Positions 31,760 to 44,755 of a DNA stretch of 64,000 nt are shown here, one piece after another. Made by a program: the position numbers and the translations under genes. The stretch comes from Ligula intestinalis. Taxonomy: Eukaryota > Platyhelminthes > Cestoda > Diphyllobothriidea > Diphyllobothriidae. The stretch lies in NCBI GenBank assembly GCA_036362985.1, contig JAYGXS010000009.1:13183327-13247326 (forward strand), in the 5' to 3' direction. Each line of letters starts with the position of its first letter. Positions within the stretch are counted from its first letter, which is position 1. A model generated the notes under the pieces. That model was not told where the DNA came from. It saw only the letters and a list, made by a program, of their open reading frames with translations, and searched no databases.

Positions 31760-34050
31760 TGTAACATAAGCTTGTAGGAGGCCCGCTGTACCGATCCTTG
31801 ATAAGTCTAAATGCGTCCTTTATAATTTACTAGCCTTTTTGCATAGAGGTATCTGACTTCTATGTAGCAGTACTCTGTAAGAGTTGATAAAATAAAGACT
31901 TTGAGATTTTGTATTTTGCTTTCCCGATTAGACAGACTGTCTAACACAGTGCAATGCCAATTGCGTGAACCTTTGGACCTTTATATATTTTCGCAACCGT
32001 TGGATCATTTTGTCTCAACGATTTCGCTATAACTCCAGGAAATAGTTATCGTCCTGTGGGATATCTAAATACTTTCGCTTGTAATGTTCGTGTTTCAGGG
32101 ATTTATGTCGACTCGTCTAGTAACATTGATATCATATTTTCCTTGTTCATGGTTCTGTTTAGAATAGCGCTGTAGTCTCCCTTGTTAGCTGGCAATTTTA
32201 ATGCTACATTTTCGTCGTAAATTATGCGGAGAAGGTCTAACGGTTCTTTACGTTTATAATTTTTTTCGGGAAAGCACAGTCATCATTACTTTTATCAAAA
32301 AGGATTGACCAGTTTTATTCCATACTGTTTTTTTCGTCGTCTTAATGTTGAAGCTTGTGTGATTGTTTCTCGATGAGCTTGAAACGCATATGCAGAAAGT
32401 CGATCGTGGCGAATTTTTATGTGTTCTTCCTTCCACTGTGAAATTGCGGAGCCTGCGTTGAGCAGCGGAAATGAAATGTCCGAGCATCTGGTGGTCATGC
32501 CGGTTAGCAACTTGCTCGCTTTGTGTTGAGTTCATGGCCTTTTTTACTCTTACAAACTTTGAAATAATACTGTTGAAGTAGGATAGCTGTTCTCGTCTTT
32601 AACTTTTGCTAATCGCAAATTCATCCAGTTGTCGAGCACATAGCAAAGCATTTATTTCATAATTTAATGCAGGTTATGATTATCTTCCTACACTTTTACC
32701 AACAGCAACATATTGTGTTATTATTTTGAGTTAATTGTTTTCTGCACAAAGTAGGCCTGACGATGAGCTGGGAACTTGAGTCAAAATGCATGCAAAAAAA
32801 GTTATTCTTTCCCAAAGACCTGTACTACTACAAGCATATATTGATATGGATATCCGTTTTTGTATAGAAAACTGTCTATCACAAATTGGTAGAGCAGTTT
32901 AATACGCAATTTAGGTTCGTATTTTTGAACACTAAATTTATTTAAAGCACAAACAGTTGTTTACTGTAAACCAATCCCTTTACTTCAGTGTATTGAATTG
33001 CTGAGTAGTCAGCATTGCGCAAATTCCAACGCTTGGCGATGCCCGAGGAATCTAATATGCTACTTAACGCTAAGAAATAAAACGCCTCACTTAAGCCTTT
33101 TATACTTAAGCGACAATTATTTTAAGGCATAAATGTGTTCACATTATCTTATTTAGAGAACAAAAACTATTGTTTTGCCTGCTAATGTTGCTTTTCGGAA
33201 CATAAAGGCGAATATAAATGACGCAGACATGAGCCAACATTTTTGTTTTTAAATTTAGAACTCAATGCATTTAAGTTGCAGGGGCATGTGCGTGATCAAA
33301 ACTTCAATTACGGTGGAATCCAAAACACCAGAATTACTTTTATGGAGATGCGTTTACTGACTTATGTGCAAGAAAAACCCCTGCGACAGTTTAAATTGAT
33401 TTATTAAACAGAGCAAACAAGGATAGGCATTTTTTAACAAAGCATGTCATCCAAAGAACCTGAAATGAATGATGTCACTAAAATATCACTTGGCAGTATG
33501 GAAAAAATGGCATTCGGCAAAACACGTGGGCAATTTTATTTCTGTTCTGCCAGCTGCGGGAATATGCTAAATGCCAATTTTCCAACATTAATATCTTTAT
33601 ATATATATATATGTATATCAATTTCAATATCAATATTGATTTTCGAAATCTTGTTTTCAAGGTGTTTTGTTTTATTACACTAATATTTGGCCGTAAAACG
33701 AATCCGTATGTTTGACAGTTAAACTGAGCACCGAAAACCATATTTATATAAAATTTAAATCATATAAGAGCATGCCATTTTTATAAGCGCATTTCCCTTT
33801 AGGCTTAATTTCATAACTGAATGGGCATCAAAAATGTTTGGTGCAAATGCTTCCTGTATATTTGGTCACCCTTCGTTGTACTTGCTGTCTTATTAGAGGA
33901 CGAAACAATCATCAAATATTCGTTGATGAACTTGCACTCAACCGTAAACGAAACTCGGCTGCTTCCTTCTGCCTCGAGACTCAACGACGCCCTGGCAAAT
34001 ATAGCAGCTGGTAGAAAAGGCAAATAGCATTGCCGTACAAGACAAGAGAG
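31760..34050. other. unassigned AT-rich DNA
   Basis: No gene recognised. An AT dinucleotide run lies at about 33597-33612. At 32757-32790 gcctgacgatgagc and the following bases resemble the PLE-1 motif at 9057, but the GAAA is lost. Confidence 0.5.
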
Positions 34051-34739
34051 ACTTAAATGGTCAGATCTGGTTAATAATTCCTCCTCAGCTTATTATGAGT
34101 TTGAGACCCGGATGTGACACTACTTTAGTCTGGGTAATGGCTGGCTGAGCATGGCTGAAGCGACGGGACCGGGTTGGATTCCGTCGTAAATTGCTTTTCA
34201 AAGAATGCATTGATTAGTTCAGTCTTCTAAAACTCATCTTGCACAAAGGTTTTTGTTTCATTCAGTACAGGGGATATTTTGAAACCTCGTTTCGCGGAGG
34301 ACAAATGACGGAACAGCCGGGCAATAGATTTTGCAGAGCTTACCTCGCTGCGAGCGCAGGATTCCCTCTTTTTTGTCACGTGCAAGCCGAATCTTAGACG
34401 CTCATTTGAAAATCTCTGTTATTTTGAGGTGCACAGATAATAAAAATAGTAGAATAATCTTTCAACTGTCTTTGCATTTTCTTAAGTCTAGGCAAAAGAA
34501 AGTGAGGAACGGTGGGGTCCGAAGTATAAAGCTTAACATTTTTATCGGCACAAATTCCAAAATGCTATTTGAAATTGCCATCATTAGCTTACCAGGAATT
34601 GTTAAATTGTTCGTGGAGGAAAGCTCCTACCAGTCTAGTGAGTCCATCAACTTGTTAATTAAATAAATATCAGCTATGTCAAAAAAATGATAGGTACGAA
34701 CGGTGCTAGCCATTTTCGTAGAAGCAAGCAAAAGACAAC

Positions 34740-35607
34740 AATGGATTAAAGTATGGTCACTTTGAAAGAGGTTCTGATCGTTGTCCAAAAGGGGGGAAAT
34801 GTCGTTCGTGAAACTTCAATCTAAAAAATGCTGATCCCTCATTGGGAAACAGACCAACTGAGACCAGTTTGAAAATTGATGGTATCTAGGAAGGGCTAAA
34901 ATCTGGATGGACAACAGTTCAGTGACCAATCAATTTCAGGAAAGTTGAAATCCCCAGCGATAACTTGAGCGTCAAAGGCGGACTTCAAAATCAGCCTAGA
35001 TACATCGGAAAGGTTTTCCTCATCTTTGGATGATGAGTAAGAGGGATTATAAATGCATCCGATAATCGCCTTTTGACGGGAAGTCAGGATAATGGATGCA
35101 GAGCAGTAATTGCCCGAGAATTACTCAGCATCTAGATCGAATGGGAAATCCATAAAATAGCTTTAATATAGAGAAAACCACCGCTACCACGCTTACTAGT
35201 GCGGTCTTGTCGGTAGCAATAATACTCGTCTATTATGAGTAAAGCATCAAAATTAGTGGATGGGTCCACGTCTCTGTAATGCATATAAAATATGTGTTCA
35301 GCTCGAATGCAATAGCTCTAAGTTGAGCCATTTTATTGAAAACATATCTTGCATTAACCAAGATAATATCTAGTGTAGCTAGAGTAATCGAACTAGGGTT
35401 AGCTTTATTTAGGTAATAAAAATTTGGAGGTGGGTAATTTAGTTGGAATTTTGAAGAAAAGCCATCGACTGGAGCTGGACAATTATTATTAGAAAGCTGA
35501 GTACGGTAGCTTAAAGCTGCAGGTAGATAGCTCTGTGAGATCGATGGGCCATAGGAATTATTGCCGTGCTGAGCTTGCTGATAGTTACCGAGAAATTGGG
35601 AAAACAA
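34740..35607 (-). pseudogene. LINE-2 AP-endonuclease domain
   Basis: Reading on the minus strand: VNARYVFNKMAQLRA, then FICITETWTHP (about 35255), the ITETW block that carries a metal-binding glutamate in APE nucleases. RTSKRGSGGF (about 35190) follows, then SRQKAIIGCIYNPSYSS, VIAGDFNFPEIDWS (about 34925-34960, the GDFN motif) and FQSDHTLIHCC (about 34770, the SDH motif). These are spread over shifted frames with stops, for example just after ITETWTHPLI. The upstream 35608-35420 part is rich in Q, S, P and Y and probably links to ORF1. Confidence 0.78.
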
Positions 35608-36072
35608 CGATGGGAAATAGAGGCTGGTGGACGAGGTAGGGTAACTATGAGGATTAAGCGATAGAAATCCTCGCCAAGTTTAATATTTTTGATAGGTAGG
35701 GTAACCTTTTTTTGTAAGCTTCCTGTTGTATAGGCTTAGTTAGTATTTGGGAAGGCTGCATGCATGTGGTTGAGTTCTAAATCCCACTCTTTCGATGACT
35801 TGAATTTGGTGATTTAATAGAAGGTTTAGAAGGACTCTGTTCGAGTAACGAAGCTGTTGTTCTACCAGACGTAAAGGGCTTTTCGGAGTTTTTAGGAGGC
35901 CTTCCAGAATTATTGGCTAGGGCAACTGGGAAATCACCTAAGTTGGAAGTAGATGGGGATGTCTGGTGACTAGAGGGTGAGACGACAGTTGCAGTACTGG
36001 AAAGTGGTTACCCAGGTTTGACAGGAGTAAGGGTACATGGCATCCTAGGCTTCCTAGGACCACGACCAGGAA

Positions 36073-36699
36073 CTAAAGTGGTTGTGGTGAATTAACAACT
36101 TGATAAGAAGAACTTGACGCGATTATTTGCTCCGTTGGAGTGAGATCATGACAAAGGAAATACTTTGTATTTTTCAGATATTTGGAAACAAGCTCTTGCT
36201 GTTTAAAAATGAAGTCTATTTCCATGGGTGAAAAAAAATTGACTAAAATTGGTGGTTTGTTACTGCGAAATGACAGTCTAATAGCATTTTCTATTTTATA
36301 ATTAAATTCGTAGGAGAAGAGGCAATTCAAGGCAACTTTCATTGGCAGAATTGATTGCGCAACGTTTTTCAGAAAAAAAGTTTACGTCCTTTTTTGCCTG
36401 TCCTGCGACTCACTTGCGACCTAATTGACCAAAGTATCTAATCTTTTGCATTCCTGGGTCGAAACTGCAAAAATATTTCCGTCAAATAGGGTCCCAAGGA
36501 TTGAGAGCACTGACCGAAATTTCCACCTTAACTCGTTGCAATTTTTCATTGCAGACAAATCTATTTGCTCGGCATTCAGATCTGGCTGGATACTGATATC
36601 AGGCTGAAGACTGAACTCAGTAATGATGTTTGCTTTTCGCAGACACCGCTTGGGTCTGGACGTCTGAGGCTTCCTACTAAATGAAACTGTCGCCTTCAT
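36073..36699 (-). pseudogene. LINE-2 ORF1-like region
   Basis: Two open pieces on the minus strand. The first (36421-36699) has a basic start with KPQTSRPKRCLRK and then an acidic, glutamine-rich part. The second (36073-36342) reads like the RNA-binding core of CR1-type ORF1 proteins: KVALNCLFSYEFNYKIENAI, FRSNKPPILVNFFS, SKYLKNTKYFLCHDLTPTEQ. The phrase DLTPTEQ after a short hydrophobic strand is common at this place in such proteins. A stop-containing gap of about 80 bases separates the pieces. Confidence 0.55.
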
Positions 36700-36739
36700 A
36701 CTTTTCGATGCAGCGAGTAGATTTACCGCAAAAACAGTT

Positions 36740-37550
36740 GGGAATTAAGAATAAACTAACTGTTTAAGCTTATATAAGTGGCTGAAAGCAAGACAGATGG
36801 TTAACCGAATGCTAGGTAAGCAAGCAGAGACCAAACAACCAAAAGGAATGGAAGCAGATTTTTTAAAGATAAGTACTGGTACTTACGATTTATTTATATA
36901 AGAAACCGTTAGACAATTAGTCGTATCTTCTCTTAGATAAATCGCTTTAAAAAATATTTGCAACTTATCTTCAAATCCGAAACCATCGCTTGACTTTGAT
37001 GACCCTTCTAATGGCAATCCACAGCAGAGGAATTTTTCAGAGCCACCGGATTGAGATGTGTACGTAGATAATTCCAAATTTTGGAAATAAATAGTCTATT
37101 CTTGAATAATTTTCAAGAAACCGGTCTTCTATACTGGGAAAGAGACTAAAAACACGTGAGCGCGACAAACTTGAAATTCGCAAACAATTTTGAACTTCGT
37201 GGTTTCTGATCTTGCAATACTTTTTTTACTTAGAAAAAGGGTATCTTTAGGTTTTGAATAAGTTTCAAATCATAAGCTTGTCATTTGTCTGCGGTGTTCA
37301 TTCATGATACATCGTACCAGTCAATTTAATAATGCTGCCTACAATGTAAACAGAATGACTGACGTACGTTGCAATCTTCCACAAACCATAGGAAAACGTA
37401 CGTTGCCTTAAGCAGGATGTACACAGCCCGCAGTTTGTGAACCTGAATCCAAAATTAGCAGTCAGTAGTTTCAACAATTATTTGGCAATTTAGAAGCAAC
37501 TAAAACAAAAAGATACCCTTTCTTTAAGTTTAATATTTCAAGAGGACGTA
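36740..37550. other. unassigned AT-rich DNA
   Basis: No gene recognised; the right part may be the diverged upstream section of the dispersed repeat that begins clearly at about 37555. Confidence 0.5.
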
Positions 37551-37554
37551 ATTA

Positions 37555-37872
37555 TCTACAAAATGAGTAAAAAATAACTTTTTCCTGTATTTATTCTATC
37601 AACTATATTCAAATGTATAAAAGCAGTCAAAATAAATGATAAACATGGAATTTATGTAAGTCGCCACTTTTTCAAGTACGCATGTTTTGCTTGTGGTCAG
37701 AAAGAAGCTCGTTAAAATGCCGGCATCCTATTTTGACTGACATGAAAAAAATCAATTACTCGAGAAAGCCGTTTTCATTAGTGCCTTTAGAAAGAAATGC
37801 ACCTACACTCAAAAATATCTGGAGAATTTATGCAAATACAATTGCCTTGGTGCCCGACGAAAATATTACACT
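37555..37872 (+). repeat. dispersed repeat family 3, copy 1
   Basis: Aligns with 44445-44755 in direct orientation. Blocks include aaaaataactttttcctgta/aaaaataactttttgtgta, gtcgccacttt, gttttgct-gtg-tcag, agaagctcg-taaaa-gccg, gtgactga-type ends and ttagtgcct. A third copy in reverse orientation lies at 45490-45720. Confidence 0.75.
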
Positions 37873-38019
37873 GCATAAAGGGGTCTATATTTATGCATAC
37901 AGGGTCTATGTTAATGCATACCGGGGTCTATATAAATAAATACAGGGGTCTAAATAAATGCATACAGGGGTCTATATAAATGCATTCATGGGTCTATGCA
38001 AATGAATACCCCTGCAAAT
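37873..38019 (+). repeat. 22-bp minisatellite, about 6.7 copies
   Basis: Consensus gcatacaggggtctatataaat. Units start at 37873, 37895 (21 bases), 37916, 37938, 37960 and 37982, with a partial unit at 38004 that diverges to cccctgcaaat. The period is almost exactly 22, so reading frames shift from unit to unit, and the open frames across it are not likely to be genes. Confidence 0.92.
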
Positions 38020-38024
38020 GAAGT

Positions 38025-38740
38025 CAGAAAAGACTTCAAGTAATCAGTATTACAGCCTTACTCAAGGCCGATTTGCGGGAGCGTATACATTTTTGTCGTT
38101 TGTCGCAATGTTACGCAAATTTTTGGCCGCACTGTTGAAAGGTGTCCGTTTGCCTTGTAAGCCGCAAAGATTAGGGCCACTAAAGTGAAGCAACTCATGC
38201 TTGGATACGCCCCTGTTCTTTCTTGGTCTTTTTCTGGATCGATAGCCAATGATATCTTACGCTGGTATAGGAAAACACGTTTCTCGAGAATTTGTATGTT
38301 AACAGCAATCATCACCCTATAATTTCCAACTCAAATATCCGTCAGTATCACATAATTCATTTGCACACTATATGCTGTTTAATAAAAAAACACAATAAAT
38401 TATGAAAAACAATTGACTCGAGAAATCTTACCTAAGAGGAGGGTGGCAAGAAGCCCTTTAATTTAATTCCAGTTGTAATCTTAACGGACCTGACCTGATA
38501 CCTGACCTCAAACCTGAAACCTATAGCCAAAATCTAACCCTCAACCACAGTCAAATGTTAATCTTCATTAATATATCAATGGCACGCACGGTGCAAACTA
38601 AAGACACCAGAAAGTGCATTCACTAGGACTTCCATATTCAGGTATGGCCCAAAATGCATAACTTTGATAAAAGTTTGATGACTGCTTGCATACCAGCGAG
38701 AACACATTTTAAAAATTAGAAATAACAACGAACCACATTA
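38025..38740. other. unassigned DNA
   Basis: No gene recognised. Confidence 0.5.
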
Positions 38741-38744
38741 AGGA

Positions 38745-38960
38745 AGACGACTCGATTGGTTGGACAATGCGCTTATTCACCTGAAGTTTCCACGTCCGTT
38801 GCGGTTTCATTATCAGAGACAGTAGCGAAAAACAGAAGTAGAAACGGGTTAATGGAAAGCATAGCCGGGGGAACATGTAGACCTGATATTATTGGAGTAA
38901 TTGCAGATTGACCACATGATCTAGCTGCTTGCATAAATCAGGTTTCGCCCCCCCCCCTTT
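38745..38960 (-). mobile_element. solo PLE terminal sequence with hammerhead-like motif
   Basis: On the minus strand: GTCT, CTGATAA (38810-38816; one core change from CTGATGA), a CCGcaaCGG hairpin, GAAA (38787-38790), CT, TC, AGGT, then gaataagcgcattgtcc and atcgagtcgtcttcc, which matches the other PLE ends here. No RT or nuclease sequence is adjacent. The other side includes a short dispersed repeat (38905) and a run of ten C (38948-38957). Confidence 0.5.
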
Positions 38961-38979
38961 TTGTGCGTTAACTAGGTAA

Positions 38980-41220
38980 AAGTTACCATATTTTTTCAAA
39001 CCTGAACAATTTTTCCAAAAACTGCGTTGAAGTCCAGTGATAAATGTCTGTTTAACATATGTTTCAATAGCGAGGATCCTACAATTAAATATTCTTGTTT
39101 AAAAACTCAGTCAAGCAAATGCTTATCCGGCTCAGCTGCTAATTGCAAACAAATAAGTAAAATGATCTGGTCATCAAATTATATACCATTAAACCTGACT
39201 GCAATACTGTTTGTAGAGTCGATTTTTTTAATCATAAATGTCCAAGTTTTTACACACCATGATTGTTCTAAGCCCCTCAGTTCTTTTTCAATAGAGAGTG
39301 ATTCCCTGATTTTCCACGAAATAGCAGCTGCTCTATTTCCTCTGTGCCCCAAACCGATTGTTTAAGCATGTCTATAAAATGCTGTTGGAAATGTGGCCTA
39401 GGCACTATTATGTCACGTCTGGGTTTGAGGACATCAGTCTTCTCTCAGGGGTAGGCAAAAGATTCCCTATCCTTTAATGTAAAACCTTTACTTTTTTAAC
39501 ATAGCGAGACATTTCAACACGTGTATCCAGGCCGTCTAATACAAACAATGGCAGGTTAATTTTGGGTAAATCAAGTTACGAAATGCTCACAAATAATGTT
39601 TGCGCGTTACTTGTCATGCTAAATCTGACACAAGTGTGTCCTACAAAATCTCAAAAACTTCCATCCCTCCGTCCTTTAAATCGGCTGCCGCGACCAAGGG
39701 AAGATAGGCAACTTTCGCTAACTGCTTTTAGGCCTTCACTAGCTAAAAGTGCCGGGAAACTTGCAAAACAGCTTTGTAGGCAGGTACTCACTAAAAGAAA
39801 TTGCTCTTCTCCCAGTGAATGATTGAATTGCTTTCACCTATTTCCTTTACCTGTGCATGCTTAATTGGTTTAAGCTCAATGTATGAGTTGATCTGGCCAT
39901 TGGTAAAAGTAAAGCTCGGTAGTTTTAAGCAAATACAACGCTGAAAAAGGCAATTTTAAGCACAAAAATGTATACAGTTGTATTTCTTTTATATTATTCA
40001 GGAAATGAAATGTGACCTATTGACGTCAAGTAAATAGGAAGCCACCGCAATATAATTCTCTGTGTGGAAAATGATTAAACAGTTCAGAAGTGGAAAGGGC
40101 GTTCACCAGGAGAGATTTATTTGTGATCTGACGTTTCGGGTAGTTAAAATGTCTATTCATCTTCTTTTTTTCGCTGAAGATGGATAGACGTGCCAAAATG
40201 TTGTTTTCTAGAATTTTATTACGTTCAGCTCAGAATACTGGGAGAAAAAAAAAGGCGAAAATAGGCGAAATCCAGCGTTTGTTAATATCCGACGAATTTC
40301 CTATGCTATTAAACACTGCGGAACAGAACTGCTTGCGTGTGCATGTTGCACTAAAAAAGAACATTCATGAAAAGCAGAAACTTATTAATTACGTACGTTC
40401 ACAAAACGTAAAACTTTGTTTTGCGTCCATGAAATTAAGGTTAGTGTAATAAGAAGATACCACATTACTTTTGGGCATAGAAGAGAGAAATAAGTTCGAA
40501 AAATTATATTTTGCAGACCTGCCAAGTTTTGCGCTAATCATCGGGAATCTTAGATTTCATGGAGAATAAGTTGATAGGGTTTGTCAATGCAGAAGCTTAC
40601 TAAAAGCAGCAGGATTTTAAAAAAAACCGGTAAGACTCTATCTGGCCCAGCAGCTGTTGAACCTCGAACATGTTTAGGATGTTTATTCACTGTTGCCACG
40701 GACATAGGAACAAAGACCCTTGGTAATAAGGTTCTAGCGTTTGTCGGATTATAATGGTCAACGGAAGTGGCGATTAAGTTTCAAGTTAAACAGCCTAAAT
40801 TAGCATCGGCATGTGCTAGTGTATTGCGTGGGCCAGTGAGACACTTAGGACTCTTCCAAATTTCATCCAACGTCAGACGAAAAGAATAGTTAGAAGAATA
40901 AAAGAGCTGACTAAACGAGGCCGTTCAGCCTGAAAATATCAGGTATATGAAACACCTTATCACTGCTATCTAGTGTGTAGAACAGTTCTTTTTGACGTCG
41001 CGAAGTGTTTTGACGGTAAGAATTAAAGGTTGTCAGACAGCACAGCATACAGTAAGCAATTTTATCAGGTAACTAAAGCCAGAGTCGACTTGAGTGTGTT
41101 TGAGAAGGGCAGGAAGATTTTCAGAAATGAGAGTCTGAAGCAAACAAATATTATTTTGGGACCTGTCGCAATCCTAAAGTTTCCTCTCGGGTTTTGCCAA
41201 CAAACATTTCTTAGAATTCA
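38980..41220. other. unassigned DNA
   Basis: No gene recognised. The sequence near 40120-40150 (gacgtttcgggtagttaaaatg) hints at another decayed PLE end but lacks the core. Open frames at 39562-39822 and 40180-40449 have basic composition and no motif. Confidence 0.5.
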
Positions 41221-41229
41221 GACGGATTT

Positions 41230-41560
41230 TTGGTAGGCCCTATAACACACAATGATCTGAGCCAGAAATTGGCGATCTATTTTTGACAGCGTAAACAGAT
41301 TGTCAATATGTGTTCAAGAGGGGCATGAGCACGACTGCTGAAGGAAACGTAATCGTCAAAACCTAAAAAAGTAAGGAAGCTAAGGTTAATGTGGTTGAAA
41401 TCACCGAATAAAGCAAAAAATGCTCGCAAAATAGTAGGGCAATTTAAAGGGAAAAGAAAATCAAAAACCGGGGAGAGGAGAATTTGTATACTGCCATAAA
41501 TAAGGCCCATAGAATGATTAAAAAATTGAGGCTTACATACTACAGCAATGGCGTCTGTTA
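41230..41560 (-). pseudogene. LINE-3 AP-endonuclease fragment
   Basis: Minus-strand scrap with AVVCKPQFF, a short variable part, then FFALFGDFNHINLSFLTFL and FSSRAHAPLEHILT. GDFN followed by H and a leucine-rich turn, then a threonine- or serine-arginine block and LDxxxT-like residues, is the second half of an APE endonuclease of a LINE. ITETW and SDH are not readable and there is no adjacent RT. Confidence 0.6.
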
Positions 41561-41569
41561 AGTTTTCCG

Positions 41570-44440
41570 AATAAGAAAAAAGGACTTACAATTTGTGCAC
41601 CAGTATCAGTTTACAAAGGAAGCCACTTCACCACCTCTGCTGCTGGATAAGGTGCTTTGGTTCGTTCAAAAACAAGAAAAAGCCAGTGGTGTAATACTTT
41701 TCGACTCACTTTCATTATTAAGCCAAATTTCTGAAAGACAGATAATGCAGACAAACTGTGAACGTTTTAAGCATAAGAGATTCTAACTGAATGTTTTCAT
41801 TAAATAATGACCCCTTAATTGTCGACATGAATACTGCAATAGACATTTCCGTCAAATTTTGACGCTTCCTTGCCTGTTGCCATCCGCAACGATGTTTTCT
41901 TCAGCTTTTTAATCTCATGAGAAATTAATTTCTGATTGTGATATGTATCAGTATATTGAAGGTTTATAGGCGTAGACCGAAATTGTAAGTGTATATTTGT
42001 GTTGAAACCCATCAGTTCCTGTAAAATATACACGGGCTGCCATTAGACAGTCCTCAGTAGTATAAATTGACGTTGTAATTACTATACTAACAGCCTTGGT
42101 ACTTGCTAAATGGCCCATGACACGTGTTTCACCGGAAATCTGCCGCTGCTTGACGCAGCTGCGATGTGACACATGTTTCGCCCGTATTTTGCCACTGGGC
42201 CTTTTAGCGAGTACCTAGGGTGTTAGTATGTTAAGTTACAACGGCGATGTTTTCTTCTTAGTATGAGATTCTTCTGGAGACTTGTTGACGCTTATGAGTT
42301 GCAACTGCGACAGGTCCGATAAAAACTGCGAAATCTGGCGTAATGGGCCGCCGTCGATAAAATTTTTGGCTCTTTTTTTTAATTTCAAAGGTACTTGTGT
42401 ACTTCAGAGATGATCTCATGAATAAAATAAATACAAACTAAGCAGCGAAATAGACAGGGTGGTGAACGGCGACCAAACAACAGACAACATACATTTATTA
42501 GTTCGCCATAAATGGCCACACAGTTTGTTAATGTCCATGTTAGGCGTGACTAGAGGATTGAAGGTTTTCTTATAGGGTTTTTTCATTTAAACTGTACCAT
42601 TCATCGAAATGACTTTTAACAAGCAAATGCAGAGAAAAACTGATCAAATAAAACAACCTTTACGAGTGAAATCTGTCGTCTCAGGGGCCCATTAGTTTTA
42701 AATGATACGTACAATCTTGCTGTCAATAACTCAAGCACGAAATTGCAACAATTATCCTATTGTGATTTGTTTGTTAGCTGTTTGTCAATATATCTTAGCA
42801 TAAAATGCATCTCACAATGCTCATTCTGTCAAACAAGCCATTATTACAAAAAATAGGACAGTAGTCGAGTTAAGCTTTGTCTACTCTAGCCTTAACTCAG
42901 GGTATACACCTTTGATTTTTTTAACACCAGATCCATTTATCATAAACGTCTTTGTCCCGAAAGGTAGACATTCAACAATGCACTAAATTAAGGAGTTAGA
43001 AACCTTCAACAACGACTGTTTTCCCTCATGTTGTCCTTGACGCCAGTTTGTGGTTGGTCGAATATCACAACTACCCTGCTTCGTTATAACTACCTTTTAA
43101 GCAACAAAATTTCCACATTTTTTACAGTTGCCACTTGGCAGTTCTTTTAGCACAATTCGAAGGAATTTACACCTGTGCGAGCCTGTGCGCATTATATGAT
43201 TCTGACGTCTAAACGCCTCATTATTTCCACCATTTTACTTACCTCCAATTACATTGGAATCTTCATTACGAATGGCATTCAACAAGAATGCTTGAATGCA
43301 AATAAGCAATTAACGTTTTGCTTGGTACAGCTGGTGGCTACCTTCAATCTTGAACAAAATTTCAACGTCGTTCAATTATATTTTGGAGGCTCTTCTAAAG
43401 CGGGTATCACAATTAAATACTTGTTATTGTAATACTCTTTTTAAAACTATAAATTTGTCTACCTTTAAGATGGTATTTCAGTTAAGGATATGTAGGACAA
43501 TACACATAAAATGCTATCTACAGAATGCTCCAAATAATTTTTTTCTAAATAAGGGCACATTTTCCTTCAGGATGTTTGGTGTTAGTATGACGGTTGAATC
43601 AAAAGCCGAAAATTTTGTGCTCAGAAGCTGCCCAACAATTTGCATTAAACGCACTTAAAATAGTGTATCCTGCAATTGTCATTGCATATTTGTATTTTTA
43701 ATTAATACACCGCCTAAAATGCCAAAAAAAGTTATATCTTACATCGACACCCTTTGTCTCCGAACTCTTGCGCGTCTGTCATAGATAACAACGTTCGATA
43801 AGTCAATCACGCAAAACCTAAAGTTCCAGTCATCTATAGGCCAGACGGGGTCTTCCTTATCAAGTGGCATAATTTTTTTAATATCGATTAAAAATGATTT
43901 TTAGTGTTGATTTTAAACGCTTTCACAGCAAACGCATCACATAGATATTCAAAAAAGCTCTACGCATGGATATGATACCATGGTCTTCAAGAAGCGGATA
44001 ACAGAGCAGTTGGCATCTATAGTCAGTTAAATTCTCAAAAAGAGGTAAGGCATGGAAAAGATGTGGAGGTGATCATTAACTGTTTGATGTCTCCGAAGCG
44101 ATTTCGAATATATCATTTGGAGATTGCTGGTAAATCGATCAACATAACGCATACACAAAGAGTTTCATTTTTAACTGCATGCAGTCTTTATACTTATATA
44201 AACGCACCTGCGAGAGATAAGTGAGCAGTAATGACTGTATCTTATAGAAACAGCAATTTCCTGTTCATGCACCTCACATGTCTGATACTGTGAAGAAGAT
44301 GACTCAATTGCCAAAACAATACTTTTATTCGCTTTATAAACTCGCAGTATAAAATTATGGATACGATGTATAAAATTTCCTTGAAGCTGAAAAATACTTT
44401 CTTTCAGTACAAAATTTAACGAACAAACTATTGCCCACAA
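41570..44440. other. unassigned AT-rich DNA
   Basis: No gene or repeat recognised. Confidence 0.5.
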
Positions 44441-44444
44441 AACA

Positions 44445-44755
44445 AGTACAAAAAATAACTTTTTGTGTATTTTTTTCCACAATATACATTTGAATTTACA
44501 AATTCACCAAAATCACTGATAAAAATGCATACTTAACGAGTCGCCACTTTATACAGCACATAAGTTTTGCTAGTGATCAGACAGAAGCTCGCTAAAAAGC
44601 CGACATTCTGTCGTGACTGAAGTGACCTTCAGAATAGACTGCACGATAAGCTGTATTTAAATCTAACTTAGTGCCTATTACCATAGATCGGCATTTTACA
44701 GGAATTCTAGAACATATAGTACTTTTCTAAACATTCTGGTGCACCCTATCGCTAA
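44445..44755 (+). repeat. dispersed repeat family 3, copy 2
   Basis: Direct-orientation partner of 37555-37872; the best block is gagtcgccactttatac then tcagacagaagctcgctaa and gccgacattctg. Confidence 0.75.

Larger units (their letters stand above)
34060..36730 (-). mobile_element. LINE-2: APE-type non-LTR retrotransposon, 5' portion
   Basis: Minus-strand remnant holding, in order, an ORF1-like region (36699 to 36073), a proline- and glutamine-rich linker, an AP-endonuclease domain (about 35400 to 34740), the endonuclease-RT linker and the first part of the RT region (to about 34060). The RT catalytic core (YADD) is not found further on, so this copy retains the front half, which is unusual for LINEs that are normally 5' truncated. 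Sequence style (SDHT motif, PPFLTFF and RKCKD in the linker) fits the CR1/Jockey group; the exact clade is uncertain. Confidence 0.72.

Noticed and set aside
37682..37979. Coding for a histidine/tyrosine-rich repeat protein
   Set aside because: The frames run across a 22-bp tandem repeat, whose period is not a multiple of three and which shifts frame each unit.
37873..38019. CRISPR array
   Set aside because: Units are contiguous with no spacers and the genome is eukaryotic.
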